Below, one piece after another: positions 22,530 through 30,708 of a DNA stretch of 34,917 nucleotides. This DNA comes from Limiplasma sp031549415. GTDB lineage: Bacteria; Bacillota; Clostridia; Christensenellales; Aristaeellaceae. The position numbers and the translations under genes were made by a program. The notes under the pieces are model-generated. The model was not told the origin of the DNA, did not search any database, and worked only from the letters and a program-made list of their open reading frames with translations. The stretch spans positions 1 to 34,917 of the forward strand of contig JAVBPU010000013.1 of NCBI GenBank assembly GCA_031549415.1, given 5' to 3'. Every line of letters starts with the position of its first letter. Positions within the stretch are counted from its first letter, which is position 1.

Positions 22530-25001
22530 TCAGATGCCCAGCTTCTCGCGCCGTACCTTTTCCAAGGTGGTAAAATTCATGGTGGCGGTGTAGCCGGGCA
22601 GGGGCAGCACCTTCTCGTGGATGGCGTCCAAAATCCAGCTGGCCTGCGGGTAGTAATAGTTTTCCAGCTCCGGGCAGGGGCAAATGACGTTGGGGGCGGC
22701 CACCACCACCGGCGGAGCGTCCAGGGAATCAAAGGCGAACTGGGTGATGTTGGCGGCCAGGTTGTTCACATAGGCCCCCCGCTCGCAGGCGTCGGAAATC
22801 AGCACGATGCGGCCCGTCTTTTTCACGGATTCCAGCACCTTGTCATAGTTGAAGGGCACCAGGCTGCGGGCGTCGATCACCTCGGCGCTGAGGCCGAACT
22901 TCTCTTGCAGCAGGTCCGCCGCGGCCAGGGCATTGTACAGGGACGCGCCCACCGTCAGCAACGTGACGTCCTTGCCCGCGCGCTTCACGTCCGGCTCGCC
23001 GATGGCCACTTCGTAATAGCCTTCCGGCACGCCGCCCTCATGGAACATCTCGCCGGTGTCATATAGCTTCTGCGCCTCAAAGAACACCACCGGGTCCGAC
23101 CCGTTCAGGGCCGCGTTCATCAGTCCCTTGGCATCGTAGGGGGTGGCGGGGTACACCACTTTCAGGCCCGGGATGTGGGTGGTCAGCGAGGTCCAGTCCT
23201 GGGCATGCTGGGCGCCGTACTTGCTGCCCACGGAGACCCGCAGCACCATGGGCACCTTCAGCACCCCGGCGCTCATGGCCTGCCACTTGGCCATTTGGTT
23301 GAACACCTCGTCCCCGGCCCGGCCCAGGAAGTCGCAATACATCAGCTCGGGAATGGCCCGGCCGCCGCACAGGGCGTAGCCCACGGAGGCCGCCACAATG
23401 GTGCCCTCGGAAATGGGCGAGTTGAAGAAGCGATGGTAGGGGATGGACTCCGTCAGGCCGCCGTACACGCCGAAAGCGCCGCCCCAGTCCCGGTTATCCT
23501 CGCCAAAGGCGATGAGGGTGGGGTCCTGGTAGAACTTGTCGATGATGGCCTCAAAGATGGCGTCCCGGGTGTTGTACTGCTTGATTTTGGACACGGGCTT
23601 GCCGTTTGCGTCAAAGGCGAAGCGCACCTTGTCCTTCAGCTTCATCACGCGGCTGTTTTGCTCCTTGGGGGCGTTCACGTCCGGCTTCCGGTCCTCCATC
23701 ACGGGGATCTGCGTGTTGGACAGCATGTACTGGCGGATGGAGTCCGGGTTGCGCATCAGGTCCATGCGGGGGGAGGTGCCCTCGTCAATGGCCAGCTTCA
23801 TGATCTTGGTGATCCGCTCCCGGATGCTGGTTTCCGCCGCTTCCAGCTCGGCCTTGGTGGCCTTCTTAGCGCCTACCATGCCTTCCTTGAAGGCCAAAAT
23901 GGAGTCCACCTTCTGCCAGGTTTCGATCTCTTCCTTGGTGCGGTAGGTGGAGGCGTCCGTGGCGGAGTGGCCCGCAAAGCGGTAGGTGATGGTATCCAGC
24001 AGCACGGGGCCCTTGCGCTCCTCAATGATCTTGCGCTTGCGGGCAAAGGCGTCGATCACCGCGAAGGGGTTATAGCCGTCGATGCGCTCGCTGTGGAGCT
24101 GGTCCGGGGAGATGCCCGCGCCGATGCGGGCCAAAATGTCGTAGGCCATGGTCTCGCCGGAGGTCTGGCCGCCCATGCCGTAGTGGTTGTTGAAGAAGTT
24201 GAAGATCACCGGCAGGCCGCCCTTGTGGCCATCGTCCCACAGCTTGGTAAACTGGTCCATGGCGGCAAAGTTCAGCGCTTCCCACACCGGGCCGCAGCCC
24301 AGGGAGGCGTCGCCCACGTTGCAGACCACCAGGCCCGGCTTGTTGTTCACCCGCTTGTACAGGCCCGCACCCACGGAAATGCCTGCGGAGCCACCCACGA
24401 TGGCGTTGTTGGGATAAATGCCAAAGGGGGTGAAGAACACGTGCATGCTGTTGCCCAGGCCCCGGGTGAAGCCCGTCTCCCGGCCAAACAGCTCCGCCAT
24501 GAAGCCGTAGAGCAGGAAGTCAAAGGCCAAATCCTTCACGTTGCCGGTCTTGTTCAGCTTTTCCACGGGGGCCAGGGTGGCGCCGCCCATGAAGCTTTGC
24601 ATGATGTCCATCAGTTCCTTGTCGCTGAGGTTCTTGATGGCGGCGCAGCCCTTGGCCAGCACCTCGCCATGGCTCCGGTGGGACCCGAAGATGATGTCGT
24701 CCTTGCCCAGGGTATAGGCCATGCCCACGGCGGCGGCTTCCTGGCCGGTGTACAGGTGGGCGGGGCCGGTGTACACATACTCCACGCCGTTGTACATCTT
24801 GGTGGTCCGCACGGAATACAGCATGGTTTCAAACTCGCGGATGGTTTGCATATCGCTGTAAATACCCATCAAATCAGCCTTGCCGTATTCCTTGGCGGAC
24901 TCGGCAAAGGGCTTCTGGTATTGGTTCAGCAAGATATCGGTAAAGGTGATTTTTCCTGGGGCGCGCACTTTGGAAGGATCGATGAATTGACTTTGAGGCA
25001 T
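22530..25001 (-). CDS. Fused E1 alpha-beta subunit of a 2-oxo acid (or alpha-ketol) dehydrogenase complex
   Basis: This 823-residue single chain joins both E1 halves. The alpha half (about residues 45-440) has the thiamine diphosphate motif GDAS (230-233) through NN (271-272) plus GHSATDASTYR. The beta half (about 475-823) has FGEDNRDWGGAFGVYGGL in part, NSPISEGTIV, and GSKYGAQHAQDW. E1 decarboxylates a 2-oxo acid, or cleaves acetoin-like alpha-hydroxyketones, and passes the acyl or aldehyde group to lipoate on E2. Alpha and beta are separate genes in many Firmicute PDH and acetoin complexes, so the fusion is notable. GGGG lies before the ATG with a long spacing (about 10 bases). A 72-base gap separates it from the E3 gene, with no terminator. 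Confidence 0.9.
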   Translation of the reverse strand: MPQSQFIDPSKVRAPGKITFTDILLNQYQKPFAESAKEYGKADLMGIYSDMQTIREFETMLYSVRTTKMYNGVEYVYTGPAHLYTGQEAAAVGMAYTLGKDDIIFGSHRSHGEVLAKGCAAIKNLSDKELMDIMQSFMGGATLAPVEKLNKTGNVKDLAFDFLLYGFMAELFGRETGFTRGLGNSMHVFFTPFGIYPNNAIVGGSAGISVGAGLYKRVNNKPGLVVCNVGDASLGCGPVWEALNFAAMDQFTKLWDDGHKGGLPVIFNFFNNHYGMGGQTSGETMAYDILARIGAGISPDQLHSERIDGYNPFAVIDAFARKRKIIEERKGPVLLDTITYRFAGHSATDASTYRTKEEIETWQKVDSILAFKEGMVGAKKATKAELEAAETSIRERITKIMKLAIDEGTSPRMDLMRNPDSIRQYMLSNTQIPVMEDRKPDVNAPKEQNSRVMKLKDKVRFAFDANGKPVSKIKQYNTRDAIFEAIIDKFYQDPTLIAFGEDNRDWGGAFGVYGGLTESIPYHRFFNSPISEGTIVAASVGYALCGGRAIPELMYCDFLGRAGDEVFNQMAKWQAMSAGVLKVPMVLRVSVGSKYGAQHAQDWTSLTTHIPGLKVVYPATPYDAKGLMNAALNGSDPVVFFEAQKLYDTGEMFHEGGVPEGYYEVAIGEPDVKRAGKDVTLLTVGASLYNALAAADLLQEKFGLSAEVIDARSLVPFNYDKVLESVKKTGRIVLISDACERGAYVNNLAANITQFAFDSLDAPPVVVAAPNVICPCPELENYYYPQASWILDAIHEKVLPLPGYTATMNFTTLEKVRREKLGI

Positions 25002-25073
25002 GATGGGGGTCCCCTTTCTGTGATGGTATTCTGATGGATACCACTTCTATTCTTGTTCTATGCTTGCCTGGGA

Positions 25074-26444
25074 TCAGTCGTTTCCATGAAATAGCCCTTC
25101 GCGGATGATCTCGCCCACGGTGGGATGCGGGAACACCACGCGCTTGGCCTGTTCCAGGCTGATTTCCTTGTCAATGAGCACGGCGGCGGTGGAGATGATC
25201 TCCGAGCTGGGGTTGCCCAGCATATGCACGCCGATCAAGCGCCTGCCTTCCCACACCAGCTTGCAGATGCCGTCCCCGCCCTCGTTTTCGGCCATGTAGC
25301 GGCCGCTCATCATCATGGGCAGCCGGGTCTCCTTGGCCTCGATGCCCTTGGCCTTGGCGCTTTCCAGGGTCTCCCCCACGCCGGCCACCTCCGGGTTGGT
25401 GTAGATGACGGAGGGAATGGCATCGTAGCTCATGGCGTCCGGCACGCCGCACATGGTATGGATGGCCACCTCCGCCTCCCGGTAGGCGGTGTGGGCCAGC
25501 ATGGACTTGCCGTTCACATCCCCGGCGGCGAACACCCCGGGCACATTGGTCTTTTGCTGGGCGTCGGTGAGGATGGCCCCCCGCTCCAGCAGCACGCCAA
25601 TCGTTTCCAGGCCCACGCCCGCAGTCACGGCCCGCCGCCCGATGGACAGCAGCACCTTGTCGCAGGGCAGGGTTTGGCTTTGGCCGTCCAGCTCGTAGGT
25701 GACGCTGTCCGTACCGATGCGGGTCAGCTTGGCCCCCAGCAGGAACTTCACGCCCTTTTTCTCGTAGTTCTTTTGCAGCAGGGCGGAGATGTCCCCATCC
25801 GTGGGCCCGGCAATCTTCTGCAGCATTTCAATCACGTGCACCTGGCTCTTGGCGGAGTTCATCAGCGAGGCCATTTCCAGCCCGATGACGCCGCCGCCCA
25901 CAATCACCAGCCGACCCGGCACTTCCGTCAGGGCCAAAATCTCCCGGTTGGTCATGGCGAAGCCGGAGGCCACCGCCTCCTTGAGGCCCTCGATGGGGGG
26001 CAGAATGGGCTCGGAGCCGGTGCAAATCAGCAGCTTGGCCCCCTGGTAGGTTTGCTCCCCCGCCTTCACCTCAAAGCCGCCGGGGATGCGCTGCTGAATC
26101 ACGGCCAGCTCCTTCACCAGCGTAACGCCCCCGCGCTTTAAGTTGCCTTCAATGCCCACCACCAGCTTTTTGACCACCTTGTCCTTCCGCTTCACCACCG
26201 CCGGGTAGTCCAGCTTGGGGGCTTCGCAGGTGACGCCATAGTGAGCGCCGTAGCCGTTCATATAGTCAAAAATCTTGGCGGAATGCAACAGGGTTTTGGA
26301 GGGGATGCAGCCCTCGTTCAGGCATACGCCGCCCACGGCCCGCTTTTCAAACAGCACCGTGGACAGCCCCGCATGGGCCGCCAGCTCCGCCGCGTGGTAG
26401 CCCGCCGGGCCGCCGCCCAAAATGAGCAGATCATACATAATCAT
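25074..26444 (-). CDS. lpdA: Dihydrolipoyl dehydrogenase (E3)
   Basis: This 456-residue flavoprotein reoxidises dihydrolipoamide with NAD+. The FAD motif LGGGPAGYHAA opens the protein. The redox pair is GGVCLNEGCIPSK (Cys41, Cys46), the NAD motif is VGGGVIGLEMA, and the second FAD motif is FAAGDVNGKSMLAHTA. The active-site pair is HPTVGE (His440, Glu445) at the C-terminus. All catalytic residues are present and length is typical. ATG at 26444 follows AAAGGGG closely; a second ATG 6 bases on is possible. It lies 16 bases after the E2 gene. Confidence 0.95.
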   Translation of the reverse strand: MIMYDLLILGGGPAGYHAAELAAHAGLSTVLFEKRAVGGVCLNEGCIPSKTLLHSAKIFDYMNGYGAHYGVTCEAPKLDYPAVVKRKDKVVKKLVVGIEGNLKRGGVTLVKELAVIQQRIPGGFEVKAGEQTYQGAKLLICTGSEPILPPIEGLKEAVASGFAMTNREILALTEVPGRLVIVGGGVIGLEMASLMNSAKSQVHVIEMLQKIAGPTDGDISALLQKNYEKKGVKFLLGAKLTRIGTDSVTYELDGQSQTLPCDKVLLSIGRRAVTAGVGLETIGVLLERGAILTDAQQKTNVPGVFAAGDVNGKSMLAHTAYREAEVAIHTMCGVPDAMSYDAIPSVIYTNPEVAGVGETLESAKAKGIEAKETRLPMMMSGRYMAENEGGDGICKLVWEGRRLIGVHMLGNPSSEIISTAAVLIDKEISLEQAKRVVFPHPTVGEIIREGLFHGND

Positions 26445-26460
26445 CTTTCCCCTTTCCGCC

Positions 26461-27786
26461 TTAGAGGGCCAGCAGCGCCGGGAAGCGCTCCAGTTTTTTG
26501 CACAGGGTTTGCAGGAACTTGGAGGCGGGTGCGCCGTCCAAAGCCCGGTGGTCGTAGGTGAGGGACAGGGTCATGCAGGGGTAGGGGGTGAGCTTCCCGT
26601 CCAAATCCCGCACCCGGGTGGTGATGGTGTTCACGCCCAAAATGCCGGTCTGGGGCGCGTTTAAGATGGGGGTAAAGCTCTCGGTGCCAAACATGCCCAG
26701 GTTGGACACGGTGAAGCTGCCGCCCGTCAGCAGCTCCGGGGCGATGGAGCCATCCCGGCACCCGGCGGCCAGGGCTTTCAGCTCGTTGGACAAGGTGAGA
26801 AGCGACTTGCCGGAGGCCCCGAACATCACCGGCACCATCAGCCCCCGCTCGGTGTCCACCGCGCAGGCCAGGTTCACCTCCGCAAAGGTCCGCAGGGTGT
26901 CCCCCTGCAGCCAGGCGTTCAGCGCCGGGAACTCCGGCAGGGTGCGGGTCACCGCAAACAAAATCATATCCGTCAGCGTCACGCCGGACAGCAGGGCGTC
27001 CTCCTTGCAGAAGGCCCGGTACTGCTGAATGGCTGTGGCGTCAAAGGAGGCGGTGTGGGTCAGCTGGGCGGTGGTGGACAGGGAGGCCATCATATTCTTG
27101 GCGATGATCTTGCGCATGGTGGACAGGGGCTTGTCGGCAAAGGCCACACCCGCAGGGGCTGCCAAAGCCGGGGCCTGTGCCTCCTGGGCCGCGGCAGCCT
27201 GGGCGGCAGGGGCCGCCTGAGCAGGTCCTTTGCCCAGTCCGCTTTCCATCAAAACCCGCACATCTCGCTCAATGACGCGCCCCTCCGGCCCGGTGGGGGT
27301 GGCCAGCGCGGGATTCACGTCCGCCTTGGCCGCCAAAGCCCTGGCCCGGGGCGAAACGCCGCTGGCGCTGCCGGTTGCCTCCTGGGCCGTGGCTGCAGAG
27401 GAAGCTGCGGGCGCGGCGGCGAAAGCTGTGGCGGTGGCGGAAACGGTTGCAGAAGCTGCCGTAGCGGCAGCAGCCGTTGCCGCAGAGGCAGCAGCCTCCG
27501 GGGCCGCTTGCGGCGTTCCCGCCGCCGCTCCTGCGTCAAAGCTTTCCCCTGCCGCGCCGATGGCGCATACCGGCGCCTTGATCAGCACCTCTTCGCCTTC
27601 CTCCACCAGCAGGCCCAATACCACGCCGTCAAATTCGCAGGCCACATCAAAGGCGGATTTTCCCGTTTCACTGGAAAACAGCGGGGCGCCCACGCTGACG
27701 GTATCGCCAGCCTTTACATACCATTTTGCCAAAATCGCGCTCTCCTCCGAGATGCCGATTTGCGGCATAAGCACTAGATTCGCCAC
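26461..27786 (-). CDS. E2 dihydrolipoamide acyltransferase
   Basis: This 441-residue protein has a single lipoyl domain at residues 3-78 with the lipoyl lysine at about 43 (SETGKSAFDV). A very Ala-rich linker follows (about 85-145), then a peripheral-subunit-binding domain (SPRARALAAKADVNPAL, about 147-185), and a catalytic acyltransferase domain (about 215-441) with active-site DHRALDG (His about 413). GTG at 27786 is chosen as start: AGGAGGAG lies right before it and the protein then begins at the lipoyl fold (MANLVLMPQIG). An in-frame ATG 27 bases upstream overlaps no good ribosome binding site. It is the first enzyme gene after the DeoR regulator. The acyl group carried is not evident. 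Confidence 0.93.
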   Translation of the reverse strand: MANLVLMPQIGISEESAILAKWYVKAGDTVSVGAPLFSSETGKSAFDVACEFDGVVLGLLVEEGEEVLIKAPVCAIGAAGESFDAGAAAGTPQAAPEAAASAATAAAATAASATVSATATAFAAAPAASSAATAQEATGSASGVSPRARALAAKADVNPALATPTGPEGRVIERDVRVLMESGLGKGPAQAAPAAQAAAAQEAQAPALAAPAGVAFADKPLSTMRKIIAKNMMASLSTTAQLTHTASFDATAIQQYRAFCKEDALLSGVTLTDMILFAVTRTLPEFPALNAWLQGDTLRTFAEVNLACAVDTERGLMVPVMFGASGKSLLTLSNELKALAAGCRDGSIAPELLTGGSFTVSNLGMFGTESFTPILNAPQTGILGVNTITTRVRDLDGKLTPYPCMTLSLTYDHRALDGAPASKFLQTLCKKLERFPALLAL

Positions 27787-27819
27787 ATTACTCCTCCTAA
27801 CTCTCTCATGCAATCCTCG

Positions 27820-28584
27820 TCAGGCTTTGACCACCTGAACGCCTTTTTCGGTCAGCAGCGTTTCAATCTCCCGCGGCAGGCCGTCATCGGTAATTAAAAT
27901 GTGGATCTCCCCAGGCTGGGCAAAGGTGTAGGGCATGCTTTTGTCCACCTTGGAGCTATCCATCAGCAGGATGACTTTGGAAGCCTTGCCCAGCACCAGG
28001 CGCTTCAAATCGCACTCAAAGTGCTCCCCTGCCGTAAACCCGGCGCTGGCTGAAAACCCGGAGGTGCCCATAAAGGCCAGGTCAAAATTCAGCGCCTTTA
28101 AAATTTCTGTGCTGCCAAAGCCGGAGCAGGACAGGGTGTTGCGGTTGATGTTGCCCCCGGTGATCACCGCCGAGCAGCTGGGTTTTTTTTCGATGATGTG
28201 CAAAGCGATGTTGGGGGCGGAGGTGACGATGGTCAGGTTCTTGTCCGGCAGCCGCTGGGCAAAGGCCATGGTGGTGGTGCCGGAGTCAATGAAGAGGGAC
28301 CGCCGTTCCTCTACAAAGGAAAGGGCCTTTTCCGCGATACGGGCTTTCTTTAACGCATTTTCCCCTTCCCGGACAAAATAGAAGGGCTCCAAATGGCCGG
28401 GGGCCTGCATGTTGGCCTTGGCCCCGCCGTGGGAGCGGATGATGGCTCCGCTTTCTTCCAAAAAAGCCAGGTCGCGCCGGATGGTCATGGCAGACACTTC
28501 CGGAAACAGCGCGCCTAGCTCTTCCATGGTGGCTTGCCCATGGGTCAGGATAAATTCGCACATTTCGGTCCGCCGCCCGGTCAT
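27820..28584 (-). CDS. DeoR-family sugar-responsive transcriptional regulator
   Basis: This 254-residue regulator has the DeoR helix-turn-helix with signature MTIRRDLAFLEESGAI near residues 33-48, followed by IRSHGGA. The sensor domain begins about residue 75, with DSGTTTMAF, VTSAPNIAL and TGGNIN, the sugar-phosphate-binding pattern of this family. Members are usually repressors released by a phosphorylated sugar. GTG at 28590 is in frame but too close to the AAGGGGG site (3 bases), so ATG at 28584 (about 9 bases) is preferred. It leads the cluster and has its own promoter with a long palindrome upstream, so autoregulation is likely. Confidence 0.92.
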   Translation of the reverse strand: MTGRRTEMCEFILTHGQATMEELGALFPEVSAMTIRRDLAFLEESGAIIRSHGGAKANMQAPGHLEPFYFVREGENALKKARIAEKALSFVEERRSLFIDSGTTTMAFAQRLPDKNLTIVTSAPNIALHIIEKKPSCSAVITGGNINRNTLSCSGFGSTEILKALNFDLAFMGTSGFSASAGFTAGEHFECDLKRLVLGKASKVILLMDSSKVDKSMPYTFAQPGEIHILITDDGLPREIETLLTEKGVQVVKA

Positions 28585-28625
28585 CCGCACACGCCCCCTT
28601 TCCGCAGGTTCTTCCAGCGGCCCTT

Positions 28626-28654
28626 AGTATACTCCAAATGTTCATTTTGTGCAA
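28626..28654 (-). promoter_or_regulatory. Promoter of the DeoR-led operon
   Basis: Minus-strand TTGCAC (28649-28654), a 17-base spacer and TATACT (28626-28631), 41 bases before the regulator start. The spacer contains TGAACATTTGG, a copy of the half-site found in the neighbouring palindrome, so bound repressor would block RNA polymerase. Confidence 0.75.
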
Positions 28655-28664
28655 TATCAAAGCA

Positions 28665-28699
28665 AAAATGTTCGTTTCAATGTTTGAATCGAACATTTT
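28665..28699. promoter_or_regulatory. 35-bp palindromic operator, probable DeoR-type binding site
   Basis: Arms AAAATGTTCG (28665-28674) and CGAACATTTT (28690-28699) are perfect inverted repeats. The centre holds a second inverted repeat TTCAA-TGT-TTGAA. The only mismatch in the whole 35 bases is one T-T pair. A further half-site, AAATGTTCATTTT, overlaps the promoter spacer at 28636-28648. This is the expected placement for an autoregulatory site. Confidence 0.8.
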
Positions 28700-28728
28700 C
28701 ATGTGCTATTCAATAAACCCGCTTCGAT

Positions 28729-30225
28729 TTATTCCTGTTGCTGATGCATCAGGGTTTTCAGCGCCGGGTACAGCTGGCAATAAATCTTGTAGGTTTCCTG
28801 GTAGGCCTGTTGCCAGGCCGGGTTGGGTTCCACCGTGCCCGCCACCCGCACGCGTCCGGCCGCTTTTTCCGGGGTGGCAAACAGCCCCACCGCCAGCCCC
28901 GCCGCCATGGCGATGCCCGCCGAGGTCACATCCCCGGCGGATATGTTGACAATGTCCAGGGGGATGCCAAAGGCGCTGGCCAAAATCTCCCGCCACAGCG
29001 CGGATTTGGCCCCGCCGCCGATGATGCGCATCCGAGAGATGAAAAAATGGTCCCCCATGGCGTCCAGCACGCTGCGCAGGGCAAAGGCCACGCCTTCCAA
29101 CGTGGCGCGTAGCAGATGGGACTGCTCCTGGGTACCGCGCAAGCCAAAATAAACACCCCGGGCCTGGTTATCAAAAATGGGCGACCTTTCCCCTTCTAGA
29201 TAAGGAAGAAACACCATGCCCCCGCTGCCGGGAGGGGCCTTTTGGGCCTGGACGTCCGCCTGGGCCGGGTCCTCAAGCCCCACCAGCCGCATGGCCCAGT
29301 TCAGCGCGGAGCAGGCCGCCTGCACGGTGCCGATGACGCTCACCTTCTCCCCATCGGCCATGGAAATGCTAAAAATCCTCTGCTGCGGGTCAAAGCAGGG
29401 CTTATCCGCCAGCACGCCAATCCACGCGGTGGTGCCCAGGCACAAATACGCGTCCCCCGGATGCACGGCCCCCACCCCCAGGGTGGCGCTGGGACCGTCC
29501 CCCGCCCCCGCAATCACCGGAATGCCCTCCCGCAGGCTCAACTGCTCCGCCGCCGCCCGGGTGACACGCCCCACCACCTCCGTGCCCCGGTGGAGGGTTG
29601 GCAGTTTTTTACGGTCCAGCCCCAGCTCCGCAAAGACCGCATCATCATACCGGCCCGTAGAAATGTCCATCATCTCCCCGTGGGAGGCGTCGGAAAAATC
29701 CGTGGTGTCGATGTTGCCCGTCAAGCGGGCCACCACCACGTCCTTGCAGCACAAAAACCGCGCCGTGCGCCTGTAGATGCCAGGCTCACAATCCTTAAAC
29801 CACTGCACCTTGCACAGCGTGGAACGGGGGTCCAGCCGGTTGCCGGACATTTCGTACAGCCGCTTTTCCCCGATCTTCTCGCCAATCTCCCGGCATTGCC
29901 TGTGGGCCCGGGCGTCGGCGTGGATCAGCGCGGGAGACAGGGCCTGGCCTTTCCCATCCACAGGAACGCAGCTGAGCATATGCCCGCCCACCCCAAGGAC
30001 CGCCACCTGCTGCCAGCGCTCCGGCGCTTGCTCCCGCAGGCTGGCGGCCAAGGCGCAAAGGCCCCGCCACCAATCCTCCGGGTCCTGGTCCGCCTGGCCC
30101 CCCTCGCCATAACGGGTGGGATAGGCATGGACCATGCTGTACAGCATGGCCCCATCGCTGCCGAACAAAGACGCCTTGATGCTGCTGGTGCCAATATCAA
30201 AAGCCAAAATGGTCTCTTTCCCCAT
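28729..30225 (-). CDS. FGGY-family carbohydrate kinase (xylulokinase-like)
   Basis: This 498-residue ATP-dependent sugar kinase starts with the phosphate-binding DIGTSSIKA (Asp10). It has the catalytic GAGDGPSATLGVG (Asp about 243), and a C-terminal ATPase motif GGGAKSALWREILASAFG with GIPLD after it. Overall it resembles xylulokinase, but FGGY members act on many ketoses and polyols (xylulose, gluconate, erythritol, glycerol), so the substrate is open. ATG at 30225 has GAGGGGG 5 bases upstream. It lies upstream of the DeoR operator and probably has a separate promoter, which I could not place with confidence. The gap of about 140 bases to deoR contains that promoter and palindrome. Confidence 0.9.
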   Translation of the reverse strand: MGKETILAFDIGTSSIKASLFGSDGAMLYSMVHAYPTRYGEGGQADQDPEDWWRGLCALAASLREQAPERWQQVAVLGVGGHMLSCVPVDGKGQALSPALIHADARAHRQCREIGEKIGEKRLYEMSGNRLDPRSTLCKVQWFKDCEPGIYRRTARFLCCKDVVVARLTGNIDTTDFSDASHGEMMDISTGRYDDAVFAELGLDRKKLPTLHRGTEVVGRVTRAAAEQLSLREGIPVIAGAGDGPSATLGVGAVHPGDAYLCLGTTAWIGVLADKPCFDPQQRIFSISMADGEKVSVIGTVQAACSALNWAMRLVGLEDPAQADVQAQKAPPGSGGMVFLPYLEGERSPIFDNQARGVYFGLRGTQEQSHLLRATLEGVAFALRSVLDAMGDHFFISRMRIIGGGAKSALWREILASAFGIPLDIVNISAGDVTSAGIAMAAGLAVGLFATPEKAAGRVRVAGTVEPNPAWQQAYQETYKIYCQLYPALKTLMHQQQE

Positions 30226-30314
30226 CTGAACCCCCTCTTTTGTACCGCTTTTTCACTGCTTTTGCGCTATCTTTTATGCCTGCTGTCTGTTCGTGTTCAC
30301 TTCGCCCTGCATGC

Positions 30315-30338
30315 AAAAAACTCCTGCATTCGCAGGAG
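30315..30338 (-). terminator. Intrinsic terminator of the DUF1540 gene
   Basis: On the minus strand a stem CTCCTGC/GCAGGAG (30321-30338) with loop GAAT is followed by TTTTTT (30315-30320). It lies 33 bases after the DUF1540 stop and separates it from the kinase. Confidence 0.85.
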
Positions 30339-30371
30339 CTTGGTACGTGGAGGACTCTGTTGGGAATCTCC

Positions 30372-30539
30372 TTAGCGGCTTTTGTAGCTGGAGCACTGGC
30401 TCTCATCGCACTCGCCGCTATGGCAGCCCTGCCGGGGCCCTACCTGAATGCTGTCCAGCTTGCACATGCCGCTGTGCTCCCAGTGCTTGCAACTCTCCAC
30501 ATCACAGTGAATGCATTGGTCGTTGGAAGAAAAAGCCAT
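30372..30539 (-). CDS. DUF1540 cysteine-rich small protein
   Basis: This 55-residue protein begins MAFSSNDQCIHCDVESCKHW and has eight cysteines in the DUF1540 pattern (CIHC, C-KHW, C-KLDSIQVG, CHSGECDESQC). Such small proteins are common in Clostridia and probably bind a metal; no function is established. The start is set by GCAGGAGG about 8 bases before ATG at 30539; the open frame reaches farther upstream but without a ribosome binding site. It is a single-gene unit with its own terminator, divergent from queT. Confidence 0.85.
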   Translation of the reverse strand: MAFSSNDQCIHCDVESCKHWEHSGMCKLDSIQVGPRQGCHSGECDESQCSSYKSR

Positions 30540-30629
30540 GTAGAAAACCTCCTGCAATTTTGAAGTGGGGTCGTTCCAGACAAAGCATGTCCAAAATCTG
30601 TGAGGATTATCCACTTCCCCACGGACGCA

Positions 30630-30658
30630 TAGACGGGATTTCCGCTTTATGCTATACT
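30630..30658 (+). promoter_or_regulatory. Promoter of queT
   Basis: TAGACG (30630-30635), a 17-base spacer and TATACT (30653-30658) with a TGC extension. The leader to queT is only about 45 bases. It holds a small hairpin GGCTA/TAGCC near 30665 but no match to a preQ1 riboswitch. Confidence 0.6.
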
Positions 30659-30708
30659 GGCAAGGCTAAGCGTAGCCGGACCATTTTTCTTACTGAGAGA
30701 GGCGCATC

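Noticed and set aside
23175..25034. Long plus-strand open frame opposite the E1 gene (about 619 codons)
   Set aside because: It is rich in Gly/His/Val/Ala from antisense GC-rich codons, matches no family, and the minus strand encodes a clear E1.
27055..27838. Plus-strand frames opposite the E2 Ala-rich linker
   Set aside because: Low-complexity Gly/Ser/Arg or Ala/Val runs mirror the linker; no ribosome binding site.
17890..30225. Plain acetoin dehydrogenase operon
   Set aside because: Acetoin operons usually have separate acoA and acoB genes and lack the zinc/SDR pair, PHP protein and FGGY kinase; acetoin cleavage cannot be excluded but does not explain the cluster.
30659..30708. preQ1 riboswitch before queT
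   Set aside because: The leader is about 45 bases with only a small hairpin; it lacks the preQ1 core and A-rich tail.
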